From NCBI RefSeq assembly GCF_000701665.1, contig NZ_JNJN01000012.1, forward strand, positions 1 through 55,672: a stretch of DNA of 55,672 nucleotides, written 5' to 3'. Source of the DNA: Agathobaculum desmolans ATCC 43058 (lineage in GTDB: Bacteria > Bacillota > Clostridia > Oscillospirales > Butyricicoccaceae). Below are positions 35,125-42,795 of the stretch, piece after piece (position 1 is the first letter of the stretch; every line of letters begins with the position of its first letter). Position numbers and translations under genes: made by a program. The notes below the pieces were generated by a model that had not been told where the DNA came from, searched no databases, and saw only the letters and a list, made by a program, of their open reading frames with translations.

Positions 35125-35448
35125 ATGTCTATGCTGCAGATCAATCAAAATAATTATCGCGAATTAGTGGAACAGGCGGGCCAGCCCGTACTGCTCGAAT
35201 TCTGGGCGCCGTGGTGCGTTTACTGCCGCCGTATTGCAGGTGTGGTAGCAAAGCTGCCCGAAGCGTACGCAGGGCGTGCCGCAGTCGGTCAGATCAATAT
35301 TGATGATGACCCCGCGCTGGCACAGCAGTTTGAAGTGGATACCATTCCGTCGCTTATTCTGGTGCGGGATGGTAAACCGGGCGAAAAGCTTGTCGCACCC
35401 GGCTCCAAGGCGGAAATCGACGCTTGGATGCAGGCGCAGTCGGTCTGA
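35125..35448 (+). CDS. trxA: Thioredoxin with WCVYC active site
   Basis: The 107-residue protein has the thioredoxin fold: FWAPWCVYCRRIAGVVAKLP at the active site (about 25-44), INIDDDPALAQQFEVDTIPS with the cis-proline (about 73-77), and a final helix. The dipeptide between the active cysteines is Val-Tyr rather than the usual Gly-Pro, which should alter its redox potential. Thioredoxin reductase follows 32 bases downstream, so it is very likely reduced by TrxB. A TATAAT at 35077-35082 may be its -10 element. Confidence 0.9.
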   Translation: MSMLQINQNNYRELVEQAGQPVLLEFWAPWCVYCRRIAGVVAKLPEAYAGRAAVGQINIDDDPALAQQFEVDTIPSLILVRDGKPGEKLVAPGSKAEIDAWMQAQSV

Positions 35449-35480
35449 CCGCGCGGCAGGATCAGAAGGAGGCAGGTCAA

Positions 35481-36401
35481 ATGGCAACCATCTACGATAT
35501 GCTGGTCATCGGCGGAGGGCCGGGCGGTTATACCGCCGCCCTGTATGCCGCCCGTGCGGGACTGCGCGTGCTGGTGATCGAAAAGCTTTCGGCCGGCGGG
35601 CAGATGGCGACCACCGAGCAGGTGGAGAATTATCCCGGTTTTGATGAAGGCGTGGACGGCTTCGAACTGGGCGAACGGATGCAGCGCGCGGCGGAGCGCT
35701 TCGGCGCGCAAAGCCTGCTGGCAACGGTCAGCCGCTTGGAATTGTCGGGTGAGATCAAACGTGCACACACGGATGAAGGCGTGGTCGAAGGGCGCACCGT
35801 CGTCATCGCAACCGGCGCTTCGCCCCGTCCGCTCGGCTTGCCGGAGGAGCAGGGGCTGATCGGCAGGGGTGTTGCCTACTGCGCCGCCTGCGACGGAATG
35901 TTCTACAAGGGCAAAACAGTCGCAGTGATCGGCGGCGGCAATACCGCCGTAGCAGATGCCCTGCTGCTTGCCAAGCTGTGTGAAAAGGTCTATCTGGTGC
36001 ACCGCCGTGATACTTTGCGGGCAACCAAGGTATACGAAAAAGCGCTGGCGGCAGCGGAAAATCTTGAAATCGTCTGGGACAGCCGTCCGGCCGCCCTGCT
36101 GCATGCAGAACGGGTCAACGGCATCCGTTTGGAAAACGTTAAAACCGGTGCGCAGCGTGAGATCGCCGTGGACGGCGTGTTTACCGCCATCGGCCGTGTG
36201 CCGGATACCGGCCTGCTGGAAGGACAGGTCGAGCTGGACGCACAGGGCTATATCGCGGCGGATGAAACCACGCGCACCAGCCTGCCGGGTGTATTTGCGG
36301 TAGGCGATGTCCGCACCAAGGCGGTGCGGCAGATCGTCACCGCTGCGGCAGACGGCGCGGTTGCCGCCCACTTTGCGGAAGATTACCTGAATGGGATCTA
36401 A
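35481..36401 (+). CDS. trxB: Thioredoxin reductase
   Basis: The 306-residue flavoenzyme passes NADPH electrons to thioredoxin. It has the FAD motif MLVIGGGPGGYTAALYAARA (about 7-26), the redox CxxC in YCAACDG (about 133-139), and the NADPH motif VAVIGGGNTAVADALLLA. The C-terminal FAD loop is PGVFAVGDVRTKAVRQIVTA. The start at 35481 has AGGAGGCAGG. A strong terminator lies 80 bases after the stop. It forms an operon with trxA. Confidence 0.96.
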   Translation: MATIYDMLVIGGGPGGYTAALYAARAGLRVLVIEKLSAGGQMATTEQVENYPGFDEGVDGFELGERMQRAAERFGAQSLLATVSRLELSGEIKRAHTDEGVVEGRTVVIATGASPRPLGLPEEQGLIGRGVAYCAACDGMFYKGKTVAVIGGGNTAVADALLLAKLCEKVYLVHRRDTLRATKVYEKALAAAENLEIVWDSRPAALLHAERVNGIRLENVKTGAQREIAVDGVFTAIGRVPDTGLLEGQVELDAQGYIAADETTRTSLPGVFAVGDVRTKAVRQIVTAAADGAVAAHFAEDYLNGI

Positions 36402-36480
36402 AGCGCTCTTTGTATTTCTCTCTCTGTTTTATAACATAAATCCTGTATTTCTCCATCTGTGTTGGAGCTGTGCAGGTGAT

Positions 36481-36513
36481 AAAAAAAGTCAGGCATATCG
36501 CCTGACTTTTTTT
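36481..36513. terminator. Bidirectional terminator between trxB and the PBP gene
   Basis: A 14-bp perfect stem, AAAAAAAGTCAGGC with its complement, has A- and T-runs on both sides. It can end both converging units. Sixteen bases (AAAAAAGTCAGGCATA) are identical to the tip of the left IS3 copy. Confidence 0.92.
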
Positions 36514-36537
36514 GCATTGCAGTATATGATTTTGAAT

Positions 36538-37911
36538 TTAATACGCTTTTTCCACTGCCGCGGTCAATACGCGCGAGGCGACTGAGCCCGCAACCGACGA
36601 GCCGCCGCCGCCGTTTTCTACCAATACGATAAAAGCGTACGGTGTGGCACTGTCCCGCAGAAAGCCGGTGAACCATGCGTTCGGGGTCTTGTCCGGTCCG
36701 ACCTCGGCTGTGCCCGATTTGGCGCAGATGTCCATGCCGGGGAAGCGGTCCTGTCCGTAGGTTTCAATAACGTTGTTGTGCATCATGTCCGCAATGGTGC
36801 GGGCGGTCGTGCCGTCGATCAGCTCGCCCGATTTGCGCGGCGCATAGATGCCGGTCGGCAGTCCGTAGGCGGTGGTGGATTTTTCAATGAGACGCGGCAT
36901 GGCAGCCTTGCCGCCGTTTGCAATCGCGCCCATATACAGCATCATGTTGATCGGGCACATGGTGTCCTGTCCCTGACCGACGCCCGACCAGGCAAGCTGG
37001 TTGTCGTTGCCGGTAAAATCAAACCGTCCCTGCGAGGTGTTGATGCCGTCCACCTTGATGGATTCGGTCAGCCCAGCGGCATCGGTGTATTTCTGCATGG
37101 TGTCCCCGCCCAGCTCGACCGCGAGCCGGCCAAACACACCGTTGCACGAAACTGCAAGCGCGTCCTCAATATCCAGTTCGCCGTGGGCGTAAGGGCAGGT
37201 CACAACGTCGCCGCCGATTTCCGTCGAGCCGGTGCAGCTCCATGTGCGCGAAAACAGATCGGGGATATTCTCGATCGCGGCGTTAAGTGTCACGACCTTA
37301 AAAATCGAGCCGGGGATGGAGTTGGCGGACAGCAGGCGGTTGACATACACGCCTTCCCACGAGGGATCGTCCGGATCAATGGACGGGGGATCGGCGGGGT
37401 CAAATGTCGGCGTGGAGACCATGCAGAGGACTTCACCTGTTTTGTAATTGTATACGCCCACCGTGCCGCGCATTCCGCCGAGCGCCTGATAGGCGACGTT
37501 GTTGAGATAAGCGTCGATGGTCAGGTAAAGCTGGTTGCCCGTGCCCAGCGGGGAATACACGCCGGTCAGCAGGTTGTAGCCCGCAAGCTTGTCGGCAAAG
37601 GCGGTCAGCGCACCTGCGCCGATGTTGCCCGCCGGGTCGCCGACCGCGTGCAGGGTCGCCCGGCGGATATCGCCGTCCGGATAATAGGTGCGGTTGCCGT
37701 TTTCATCGAGCGAGGAGAGCACGTCTCCGTCACGGTCGAGGATGGTGCCGCCCTTGAGTGCACCGCTGTTCGAATACAGGTGACGGTTGTAGGGATAGGA
37801 GGCCCAGTCGCCGCCGTCCACCACAAAGCGGAAGCAGAACACCGCAAGACCAAGGCCGAGCAGCGCGGCCAGGATCAGGCAGAACACGCCGCGTTTTTCG
37901 ATTTTCCGCAT
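36538..37911 (-). CDS. Class B penicillin-binding protein (PbpA-like transpeptidase)
   Basis: The 457-residue protein cross-links peptidoglycan outside the membrane. It has one N-terminal anchor (about 8-30) and the three transpeptidase motifs: S202-x-x-K205 in PGSIFKV, S255-C-N257, and K398-SGT in CAKSGTAEVG. It lacks large extra domains, so it resembles mycobacterial PbpA-type or clostridial short class B proteins rather than FtsI or PBP2 with PASTA domains. Its ATG directly abuts the stop of the upstream FHA-SEDS gene (TAA then ATG), which implies that the two work as a glycosyltransferase-transpeptidase pair. Confidence 0.93.
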   Translation of the reverse strand: MRKIEKRGVFCLILAALLGLGLAVFCFRFVVDGGDWASYPYNRHLYSNSGALKGGTILDRDGDVLSSLDENGNRTYYPDGDIRRATLHAVGDPAGNIGAGALTAFADKLAGYNLLTGVYSPLGTGNQLYLTIDAYLNNVAYQALGGMRGTVGVYNYKTGEVLCMVSTPTFDPADPPSIDPDDPSWEGVYVNRLLSANSIPGSIFKVVTLNAAIENIPDLFSRTWSCTGSTEIGGDVVTCPYAHGELDIEDALAVSCNGVFGRLAVELGGDTMQKYTDAAGLTESIKVDGINTSQGRFDFTGNDNQLAWSGVGQGQDTMCPINMMLYMGAIANGGKAAMPRLIEKSTTAYGLPTGIYAPRKSGELIDGTTARTIADMMHNNVIETYGQDRFPGMDICAKSGTAEVGPDKTPNAWFTGFLRDSATPYAFIVLVENGGGGSSVAGSVASRVLTAAVEKAY

Positions 37912-39663
37912 TTATTCCACCTCCCCGCGCAGCTCACGCCTCGAAGGCAGCCGGACAGCAAACGAAGCGTTCTGCCGCGTATCCGTCGCCTTGAGGAAGG
38001 CCAGCATGCCCCATGCCGACAGCATGGACGAGCCGCCGTTGGATACGAACGGCAGGGTCACGCCGGTAAACGGCAGGATATCGACCGCGCCGAACACATT
38101 CAGGCAGGTCTGAAACACCAGAAGGCTGGTTGCGGCGCAGGCCGCAATGGTGTAAAAGCTCGACCGTCCCGCGCGGCACGCCCGCACGGCAAATACCGCC
38201 AGCGTGATGATGCACAGAATGGTGAGCACCGCGATGATCAGGCCCCATTCCTCGCACAGCATGCCGAATACGATATCGGTATCCGCTGCCGGCAGACCGG
38301 AAAGCCAGCCCTTGCCCGCGCCCACACCGATCATGCCGCCCGAAGCAGCGGCAGTCAGCGTGTGGGTCTGCTGGAAGCCGGTGTCGTATACATCCTCCCA
38401 TACATGACCCCACGAGGCAAAGCGCGCGGCAACGTGCGGCTTGATCGTCAGCATGACCATGCCGCCGCCGAAGCAGCCCGCGCAGATCAGGCCAAGGGTG
38501 GCAAAATCGCCCGAGCGCAGATAGGCAATGACGAGGAAGGTGACGAAAAACACCAGTGCGGTGCCAAAGTCGTTTTGTAATGCCAAACAGCCGCCGCAGA
38601 TGCCGGTCAGGCCGATAAACATCCACAGGTTGCGCTTGTTGAACAGGCGGTCGAGCGTGGCCGCGCCCGCGAAGATATAGCAGATCTTGGCGATCTCCGA
38701 GGTTTGCAGCGACAGCGGGCCGAGCCGCAGCCATGCCTTGGCGCCGCCTTCCGACGAGCCGATCAGCAGCGTGATGGCAAGCAGGCCGACTGCCGCCGCC
38801 CCCATGAACCAGCGCACCTTCTGCGCGCGCGTCAGATCGCGCAGGAAAAAGCCGAGGATGAGGAAGAGCACCAGTCCCATCAGGATGGCAACAAGCTGCT
38901 TGGGCATTTCCTGCGGTACGGTCGAGCCGGTTACGGCAAGCGACAGCGTACACAGGAAAAATGCGATGGTCTCCATCTCAAAACCGATGCGGCGGAACGA
39001 GCGCATCACAATAAAGTAGCCCCAGCAGACCATGGTCAGCACCAGAAAGGTCAGCGGGATGGTGACAGTGGCTTCCGGCCCTGCCGCCACGATGAGCTGC
39101 AGCGCGGTCAGCACCTGAAACAGCGTCAGCAGAACAAGCGAACCCCACATACCTGCGGGACGGCCTTCCATGCGGCGTTCCGCCATCTGGCGGCGCTTTT
39201 CCTCGGCCGAGATAGGAACCAGCATGGTCGGGATGCCGCCGAAGGCGACGGTGTCGCCGTCCTCTACCACGGCATATTCGTCCACAGGCAGGTCGTTTAC
39301 GGTTACACCGCCCTTGGAGCCGAGATCGTATACCGTCCACGAGCCGTCATCCTCGCGGATGAGCGCTGCATGCTGGCGGGATACCGAGGGATATTCAAGC
39401 TGCACATCGCAGGACGGCGCGCGGCCGATGATATTTTCCCAGTGGGTCAGCGGCAGACGCACGCCGTTTGCCATGCCCAGATAGCCCCAGACTTCGTCCG
39501 GGTGTTTGACCTTCCACAATGAGCGGATCGCGCCGACCAGAATCATCAGTGCCAGCACGGGGAAAATGAACCGCACAACCGTGGTGTACCATGCGCCCAC
39601 CAGCGGGTTTTCCGCAAGGAATGCGGTTACCGTATCCAGCAGGCGCTGTAAAGCGTCGGTCAT
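37912..39663 (-). CDS. FHA domain fused to SEDS (FtsW/RodA/SpoVE) glycosyltransferase
   Basis: The 583-residue membrane protein has a first membrane segment (about 28-48). A cytoplasmic FHA domain then spans about 76-147, with the phosphothreonine-binding G80-R81, S95-R-Q-H98 and N123. A SEDS polymerase follows with about ten membrane segments. SEDS motifs include LALQNDFGTALVFFVTFLVI, TDIVFGMLCEEWGL and LPFVSNGGSSML. The FHA module suggests that activity is tuned by a Ser/Thr kinase; none lies in the window. The start at 39661-39663 has GGGAGGAAAAC. The downstream PBP gene completes the pair. Confidence 0.92.
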   Translation of the reverse strand: MTDALQRLLDTVTAFLAENPLVGAWYTTVVRFIFPVLALMILVGAIRSLWKVKHPDEVWGYLGMANGVRLPLTHWENIIGRAPSCDVQLEYPSVSRQHAALIREDDGSWTVYDLGSKGGVTVNDLPVDEYAVVEDGDTVAFGGIPTMLVPISAEEKRRQMAERRMEGRPAGMWGSLVLLTLFQVLTALQLIVAAGPEATVTIPLTFLVLTMVCWGYFIVMRSFRRIGFEMETIAFFLCTLSLAVTGSTVPQEMPKQLVAILMGLVLFLILGFFLRDLTRAQKVRWFMGAAAVGLLAITLLIGSSEGGAKAWLRLGPLSLQTSEIAKICYIFAGAATLDRLFNKRNLWMFIGLTGICGGCLALQNDFGTALVFFVTFLVIAYLRSGDFATLGLICAGCFGGGMVMLTIKPHVAARFASWGHVWEDVYDTGFQQTHTLTAAASGGMIGVGAGKGWLSGLPAADTDIVFGMLCEEWGLIIAVLTILCIITLAVFAVRACRAGRSSFYTIAACAATSLLVFQTCLNVFGAVDILPFTGVTLPFVSNGGSSMLSAWGMLAFLKATDTRQNASFAVRLPSRRELRGEVE

Positions 39664-39765
39664 TTGTTTTCCTCCCTTCCGGAGAACCGAATCGAAATGT
39701 ACGGTTACAGACACAACCTGTCTATAACCTTTATATTATAGCATATTTGTCAAGCCATAAAGCAG

Positions 39766-39797
39766 AAAAAAGCTGCCTGCGGTATCCCACAGGCAGC
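39766..39797 (-). terminator. Terminator at the far end of the dispersed repeat
   Basis: An 11-bp stem (GCTGCCTG..CAGGCAGC) is followed on the minus strand by TTTTTT. Its 24-base sequence at 39775-39798 is repeated at 40018-40041 behind the 72-residue gene, with one mismatch. Confidence 0.85.
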
Positions 39798-40017
39798 ACA
39801 GTCTGTCGAAAAAGCCTTCGCGCGAGCCGCGCGCATCCAATAGAAAATGGCAGCAAGCTGCCATTTTCATAAAAACCCGCGACACGTGCGTGGGTTTTTA
39901 TACAAGGGGACGGAAAATTGTGCCCAAAGGGCGCGATTCGCAGTCACAAATTCGAGCGAAAGCGTGGTTTCGATCGAGAGACTGTTCGAAAAACGAAGTT
40001 TTTCGACAGTCTCAGTT
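39798..40017 (-). repeat. Dispersed modular repeat element, full copy behind the 72-residue gene
   Basis: The 220-bp copy is bracketed by the 24-base terminator duplication (39775-39798 and 40018-40041). Read in the gene direction it has the hairpin GACTGTCGAAAAAC/GTTTTTCGAACAGTC, the CTCTCGATCG block, CACAATTTTCCGTCCCC, the ACCCACGC..GCGGGT hairpin, the 11-bp GGCAGC hairpin, and ends at CTTTTTCGACAGACTGTG. The ends share CTGTCGAAAAA in inverted orientation. Confidence 0.8.
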
Positions 40018-40046
40018 GCCTGCGGTATCCCGCAGGCAGCATGGCC

Positions 40047-40265
40047 TTACAGCAGGGCGGCGGCGCGCTCGTAATCCTCATTGCGGACATACAGATCGTA
40101 AGCCGTATTGTATTCAGGCAGCTGGCCGACTGCGCCTGTCTGCATATTGGAGTGGTGCATTTTAACGTCAAAGGCAATGCCGCTCGCTTTGAGCACCTGT
40201 TTGCGCCGGTCGATCTCCTCAGCGGAAAAACTGGAAAATACACAGCGGTGGGTAAATGCATACAT
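40047..40265 (-). CDS. Small unrecognised protein, possibly DUF2007-like
   Basis: The 72-residue protein begins MYAFTHRCVFSSFSAEEIDR and ends AYDLYVRNEDYERAAALL. The last block resembles the YVRKEDYE-A motif of DUF2007 (putative signal-transducing) proteins, but I cannot confirm this. It looks like a small alpha/beta ferredoxin-type fold with no membrane segment. Expression is credible: AAAGGAGGAG lies 6 bases before the ATG, and a terminator follows. It is divergent from the glycine riboswitch. Confidence 0.75.
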   Translation of the reverse strand: MYAFTHRCVFSSFSAEEIDRRKQVLKASGIAFDVKMHHSNMQTGAVGQLPEYNTAYDLYVRNEDYERAAALL

Positions 40266-40390
40266 GGCGTTCTCCTCCTTTTATCACAATGTGTGTGGGA
40301 TTTGCTCTGCTTTGTCTGCATCATAACACAATTTTTCCATTTTTTCAACGGAAACAGGCGGAAATACACCTGATCTTTCCCGCGCAGGGC

Positions 40391-40419
40391 TTGACAGAAT
40401 GCAAAACCGATGGTACACT
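40391..40419 (+). promoter_or_regulatory. Promoter of the glycine riboswitch-agcS transcript
   Basis: TTGACA at 40391-40396 and TACACT at 40414-40419 are 17 bases apart, and the riboswitch starts about 20 bases later. Confidence 0.85.
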
Positions 40420-40444
40420 AAATTCCTAAAATCATATCAGCGAC

Positions 40445-40632
40445 AAACGAAGTTTGCAGGAAAAAGCCGCAAGGCTTGCCGAAGGAGCAAAACTCTCAGG
40501 CGTCCGGTATACCGGATGAGGACTGTAAATGGATGTGGCTCTGGAGAACGTCCCATACAGGGGGCTGCCGAAGGTGCAAAGCGCAGGTCAGGGGAATCCG
40601 CGCTAATCTCTCAGGCGAAAGGACAGAGTAAG
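40445..40632 (+). ncRNA. Tandem glycine riboswitch
   Basis: Two gcvT-type aptamers follow each other. The first has GCCGAAGGAGCAAAACTCTC (40479-40498), and the second has GCCGAAGGTGCAAAGCGC (about 40567-40584) and CTCTCAGGCGAAAGGACAGA. The paired GCCGAAGG.GCAAA cores and the CTCTCAGG / AGGACAGAG ends are diagnostic. The following terminator at 40695-40720 is the expression platform for agcS. Confidence 0.95.
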
Positions 40633-40694
40633 GCTGCCGGAACGCAAAGGCGCGATGCTGCGCCGTATTTTGTCGTTCGGCCGTTCTTTGTGAG

Positions 40695-40720
40695 CCAGAA
40701 CCATGCGGTTCTGGTTTTTT
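40695..40720 (+). terminator. Expression-platform terminator of the glycine riboswitch
   Basis: CCAGAACC pairs with GGTTCTGG around ATGC, followed by six T residues, about 37 bases before agcS. Whether glycine stabilises or disrupts it cannot be read directly; for a glycine/alanine importer an OFF response to glycine would make sense. Confidence 0.9.
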
Positions 40721-40756
40721 GTTTGCCGCAAAACACAAAAAAGGGGTATGAAACAA

Positions 40757-42130
40757 ATGTCAATGGATCAACTGGCCGCTGTGGTAGATAAAATCAGCGG
40801 CATCGTGTGGAACAGCATCCTGCTGTATTTGCTGGTCGGCACGGGCATCATCTTCACCATCCGCACACGGTTTGTGCAGGTGCGCAAGTTCGGCGAGGGC
40901 TGGCGCCGTCTGTTTGGTGGTTTTTCGCTCAAGGGCGATAAGGCCGGTAAGGAGGGCATGAGCTCCTTTCAGGCGCTGACCACCGCGATCGCTGCGCAGG
41001 TCGGCACGGGCAACATCACCGGCTGCGCAACCGCGCTGTACTCCGGCGGCCCGGGCGCGATTTTCTGGATGTGGCTGTCCGCGTTTTTCGGCATGTCCAC
41101 CATCTACGGCGAGGCTGTGCTCGCGCAGAAGTATAAAACCGTGGGCGAGGACGGACATGTTACCGGCGGCCCGATCTACTACATCAAGGCACGTTTTCAG
41201 GGCAAATTCGGCAAATTCCTGGCCGGGTTCTTCTCTCTGGCAATTATTTTCGCGCTGGGCTTCACCGGCAACATGGTGCAGGCCAACTCGATCAGCTCGG
41301 CCTTCAAAACGGCATTCCATATCGATCCCCGTATTGTCGGCGTGATCTGTGCGGTCATCGCGGCGTTTATCTTCCTCGGCGGCGTGCGCCGCATTGCGTC
41401 CTTTACGGAAAAGATCGTTCCGGTCATGGCCATTTTCTACATGGTTGGCTGCGTGATCATCCTGTTCATCAACCATGATATGCTGCTCCCGGCGATTAAG
41501 TCGATCTTTGTAGCGGCGTTCGATCCCCGCGCGATCCTCGGCGGTGCGGTGGGTATCACCGTGCGTGAGGCGATGCGTTTCGGCGTAGCGCGCGGCCTGT
41601 TCTCCAATGAAGCCGGCATGGGCTCCACCCCGCACGCGCATGCGCTTGCCAAGGTGGAAAAGCCGCAGGATCAGGGCGTCATCGCCATGATCGGTGTGTT
41701 TGTGGATACTTTCATCGTGCTGACGCTGACCGCGCTGGTTATCCTGACCTCGGGCCAGCTGCAGGCGGGCGTGCCCGGCGCATTGCAGGGCACCGATCTG
41801 GCGCAGGCGGCGTTCAACTCCGCGTTCGGCGGCTTCGGTAACATCTTTGTTGCGGTCTGCATGCTGTTCTTCGCGTTCTCTACCATCATCGGCTGGTATT
41901 TCTTCGGTGAAACCAACGTCAAGGCGCTGTTCGGCAAAAAGGCGGTCAAAATTTACGCGGCAATCGTTGTGCTGTGCATCATTGCCGGTTCCGCACTCAA
42001 GGTACAGCTGGTGTGGAACCTGTCCGACCTGTTTAACGCGCTGATGGTATTCCCCAACCTGATCGCACTGCTGGCGCTTTCCGGCATTGTAGCCAAGGCT
42101 GCGCGCGGCGAGGACATTTTGAAAAAGTAA
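40757..42130 (+). CDS. Sodium:alanine/glycine symporter (AgcS family)
   Basis: The 457-residue inner-membrane protein imports alanine or glycine with sodium. AGCS landmarks are ALTTAIAAQVGTGNITGCAT (residues about 74-93), GGPGAIFWMWLSAFFGMSTI, GGPIYYIKARF, and FGVARGLFSNEAGMGSTPHA. About 11 membrane segments are visible. Two upstream ATGs are in frame, but the one at 40757 is 10 bases after AAGGGG and so is best placed. Control by the tandem glycine riboswitch upstream makes glycine the likely main substrate. A strong terminator follows. Confidence 0.95.
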   Translation: MSMDQLAAVVDKISGIVWNSILLYLLVGTGIIFTIRTRFVQVRKFGEGWRRLFGGFSLKGDKAGKEGMSSFQALTTAIAAQVGTGNITGCATALYSGGPGAIFWMWLSAFFGMSTIYGEAVLAQKYKTVGEDGHVTGGPIYYIKARFQGKFGKFLAGFFSLAIIFALGFTGNMVQANSISSAFKTAFHIDPRIVGVICAVIAAFIFLGGVRRIASFTEKIVPVMAIFYMVGCVIILFINHDMLLPAIKSIFVAAFDPRAILGGAVGITVREAMRFGVARGLFSNEAGMGSTPHAHALAKVEKPQDQGVIAMIGVFVDTFIVLTLTALVILTSGQLQAGVPGALQGTDLAQAAFNSAFGGFGNIFVAVCMLFFAFSTIIGWYFFGETNVKALFGKKAVKIYAAIVVLCIIAGSALKVQLVWNLSDLFNALMVFPNLIALLALSGIVAKAARGEDILKK

Positions 42131-42149
42131 AGGCAGTTTCATCTGCTGC

Positions 42150-42191
42150 AAAAACACCGTCCGCAAGCGGCTGCTCGCGGACGGTGTTTTT
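42150..42191 (+). terminator. Terminator of agcS
   Basis: A 15-bp perfect stem, AAAAACACCGTCCGC with its complement, around a 12-base loop, with A/T runs on both sides. Confidence 0.9.
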
Positions 42192-42312
42192 CAATATCCT
42201 TCTTCCGGTGACTTGGTCACGGAAAATACCGCTGCGGTGCGGTATAGTAAAGCTATCAAAACCAAACGGCGCCGGCCGCAAGGCCATATCACCGGAAAAG
42301 GAGACAGTTAAG

Positions 42313-42684
42313 ATGAAGCAGACCGATTTTGTTGTGACCCTTTTTGAGGGCAAGGATAACCCGAATAACCTGACCGTTGCAGTCGTCATGGCGCTCAACG
42401 CGCTCAAGCAGGGCCATTCATCCACCATTATCCTGATGGTCGAAGCGGTGGCACTGGGACAGCCCGGGGCGGCTAACGGCGTGGATATTGGCGCTCCCTT
42501 CCCGGAGGTTGGCGGCCAGCTGGAGGAATTTTTGAAGCTGGGCGGCCAGGTCTGCATCTGTAACGCCTGTATGCAGCATAACGGCTTTTCCGCCGAGCAG
42601 ATGGATCCGCGCTATGTGCTCATCAATGCGCCTGATGTGGTCAGCCTGCTGATGGGTGCGAAGGGCTCACTGCAAATCACCTGA
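42313..42684 (+). CDS. DsrE-family protein
   Basis: The 123-residue cytoplasmic protein has a DsrE/DsrF-like fold: MKQTDFVVTLFEGKDNPNNL, then VAVVMALNALKQGHSSTIIL with a following acidic loop, and CICNACMQHNGFS, in which cysteines at the predicted sulfur-carrying position are present. DsrE-like proteins act in sulfur transfer, or are of unknown role; no sulfur-relay partners lie nearby. AAAAGGAG lies 8 bases before the ATG. Confidence 0.8.
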   Translation: MKQTDFVVTLFEGKDNPNNLTVAVVMALNALKQGHSSTIILMVEAVALGQPGAANGVDIGAPFPEVGGQLEEFLKLGGQVCICNACMQHNGFSAEQMDPRYVLINAPDVVSLLMGAKGSLQIT

Positions 42685-42725
42685 TGAAAACCGATTCGGG
42701 AAGCGCCCGTGCTTTCCGGCAGAAT

Positions 42726-42773
42726 AAGACAATGCCCGCGGCTCATGGGAAGCAGAGCCGCGGGCATTGTCTT
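42726..42773. terminator. Long hairpin between converging DsrE and ECF genes
   Basis: A perfect 19-bp stem starting AAGACAATGCCCGCGG, with a 10-base loop. T-runs are weak on both strands, but the location between converging genes supports a terminator role. Confidence 0.8.
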
Positions 42774-42795
42774 GAAAAAAAGGGGGATGCCGGAA

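Noticed and set aside
40391-40760. A protein-coding gene across 40399-40791
   Set aside because: The frame overlaps the glycine riboswitch, its terminator and the agcS start, and has no family resemblance.
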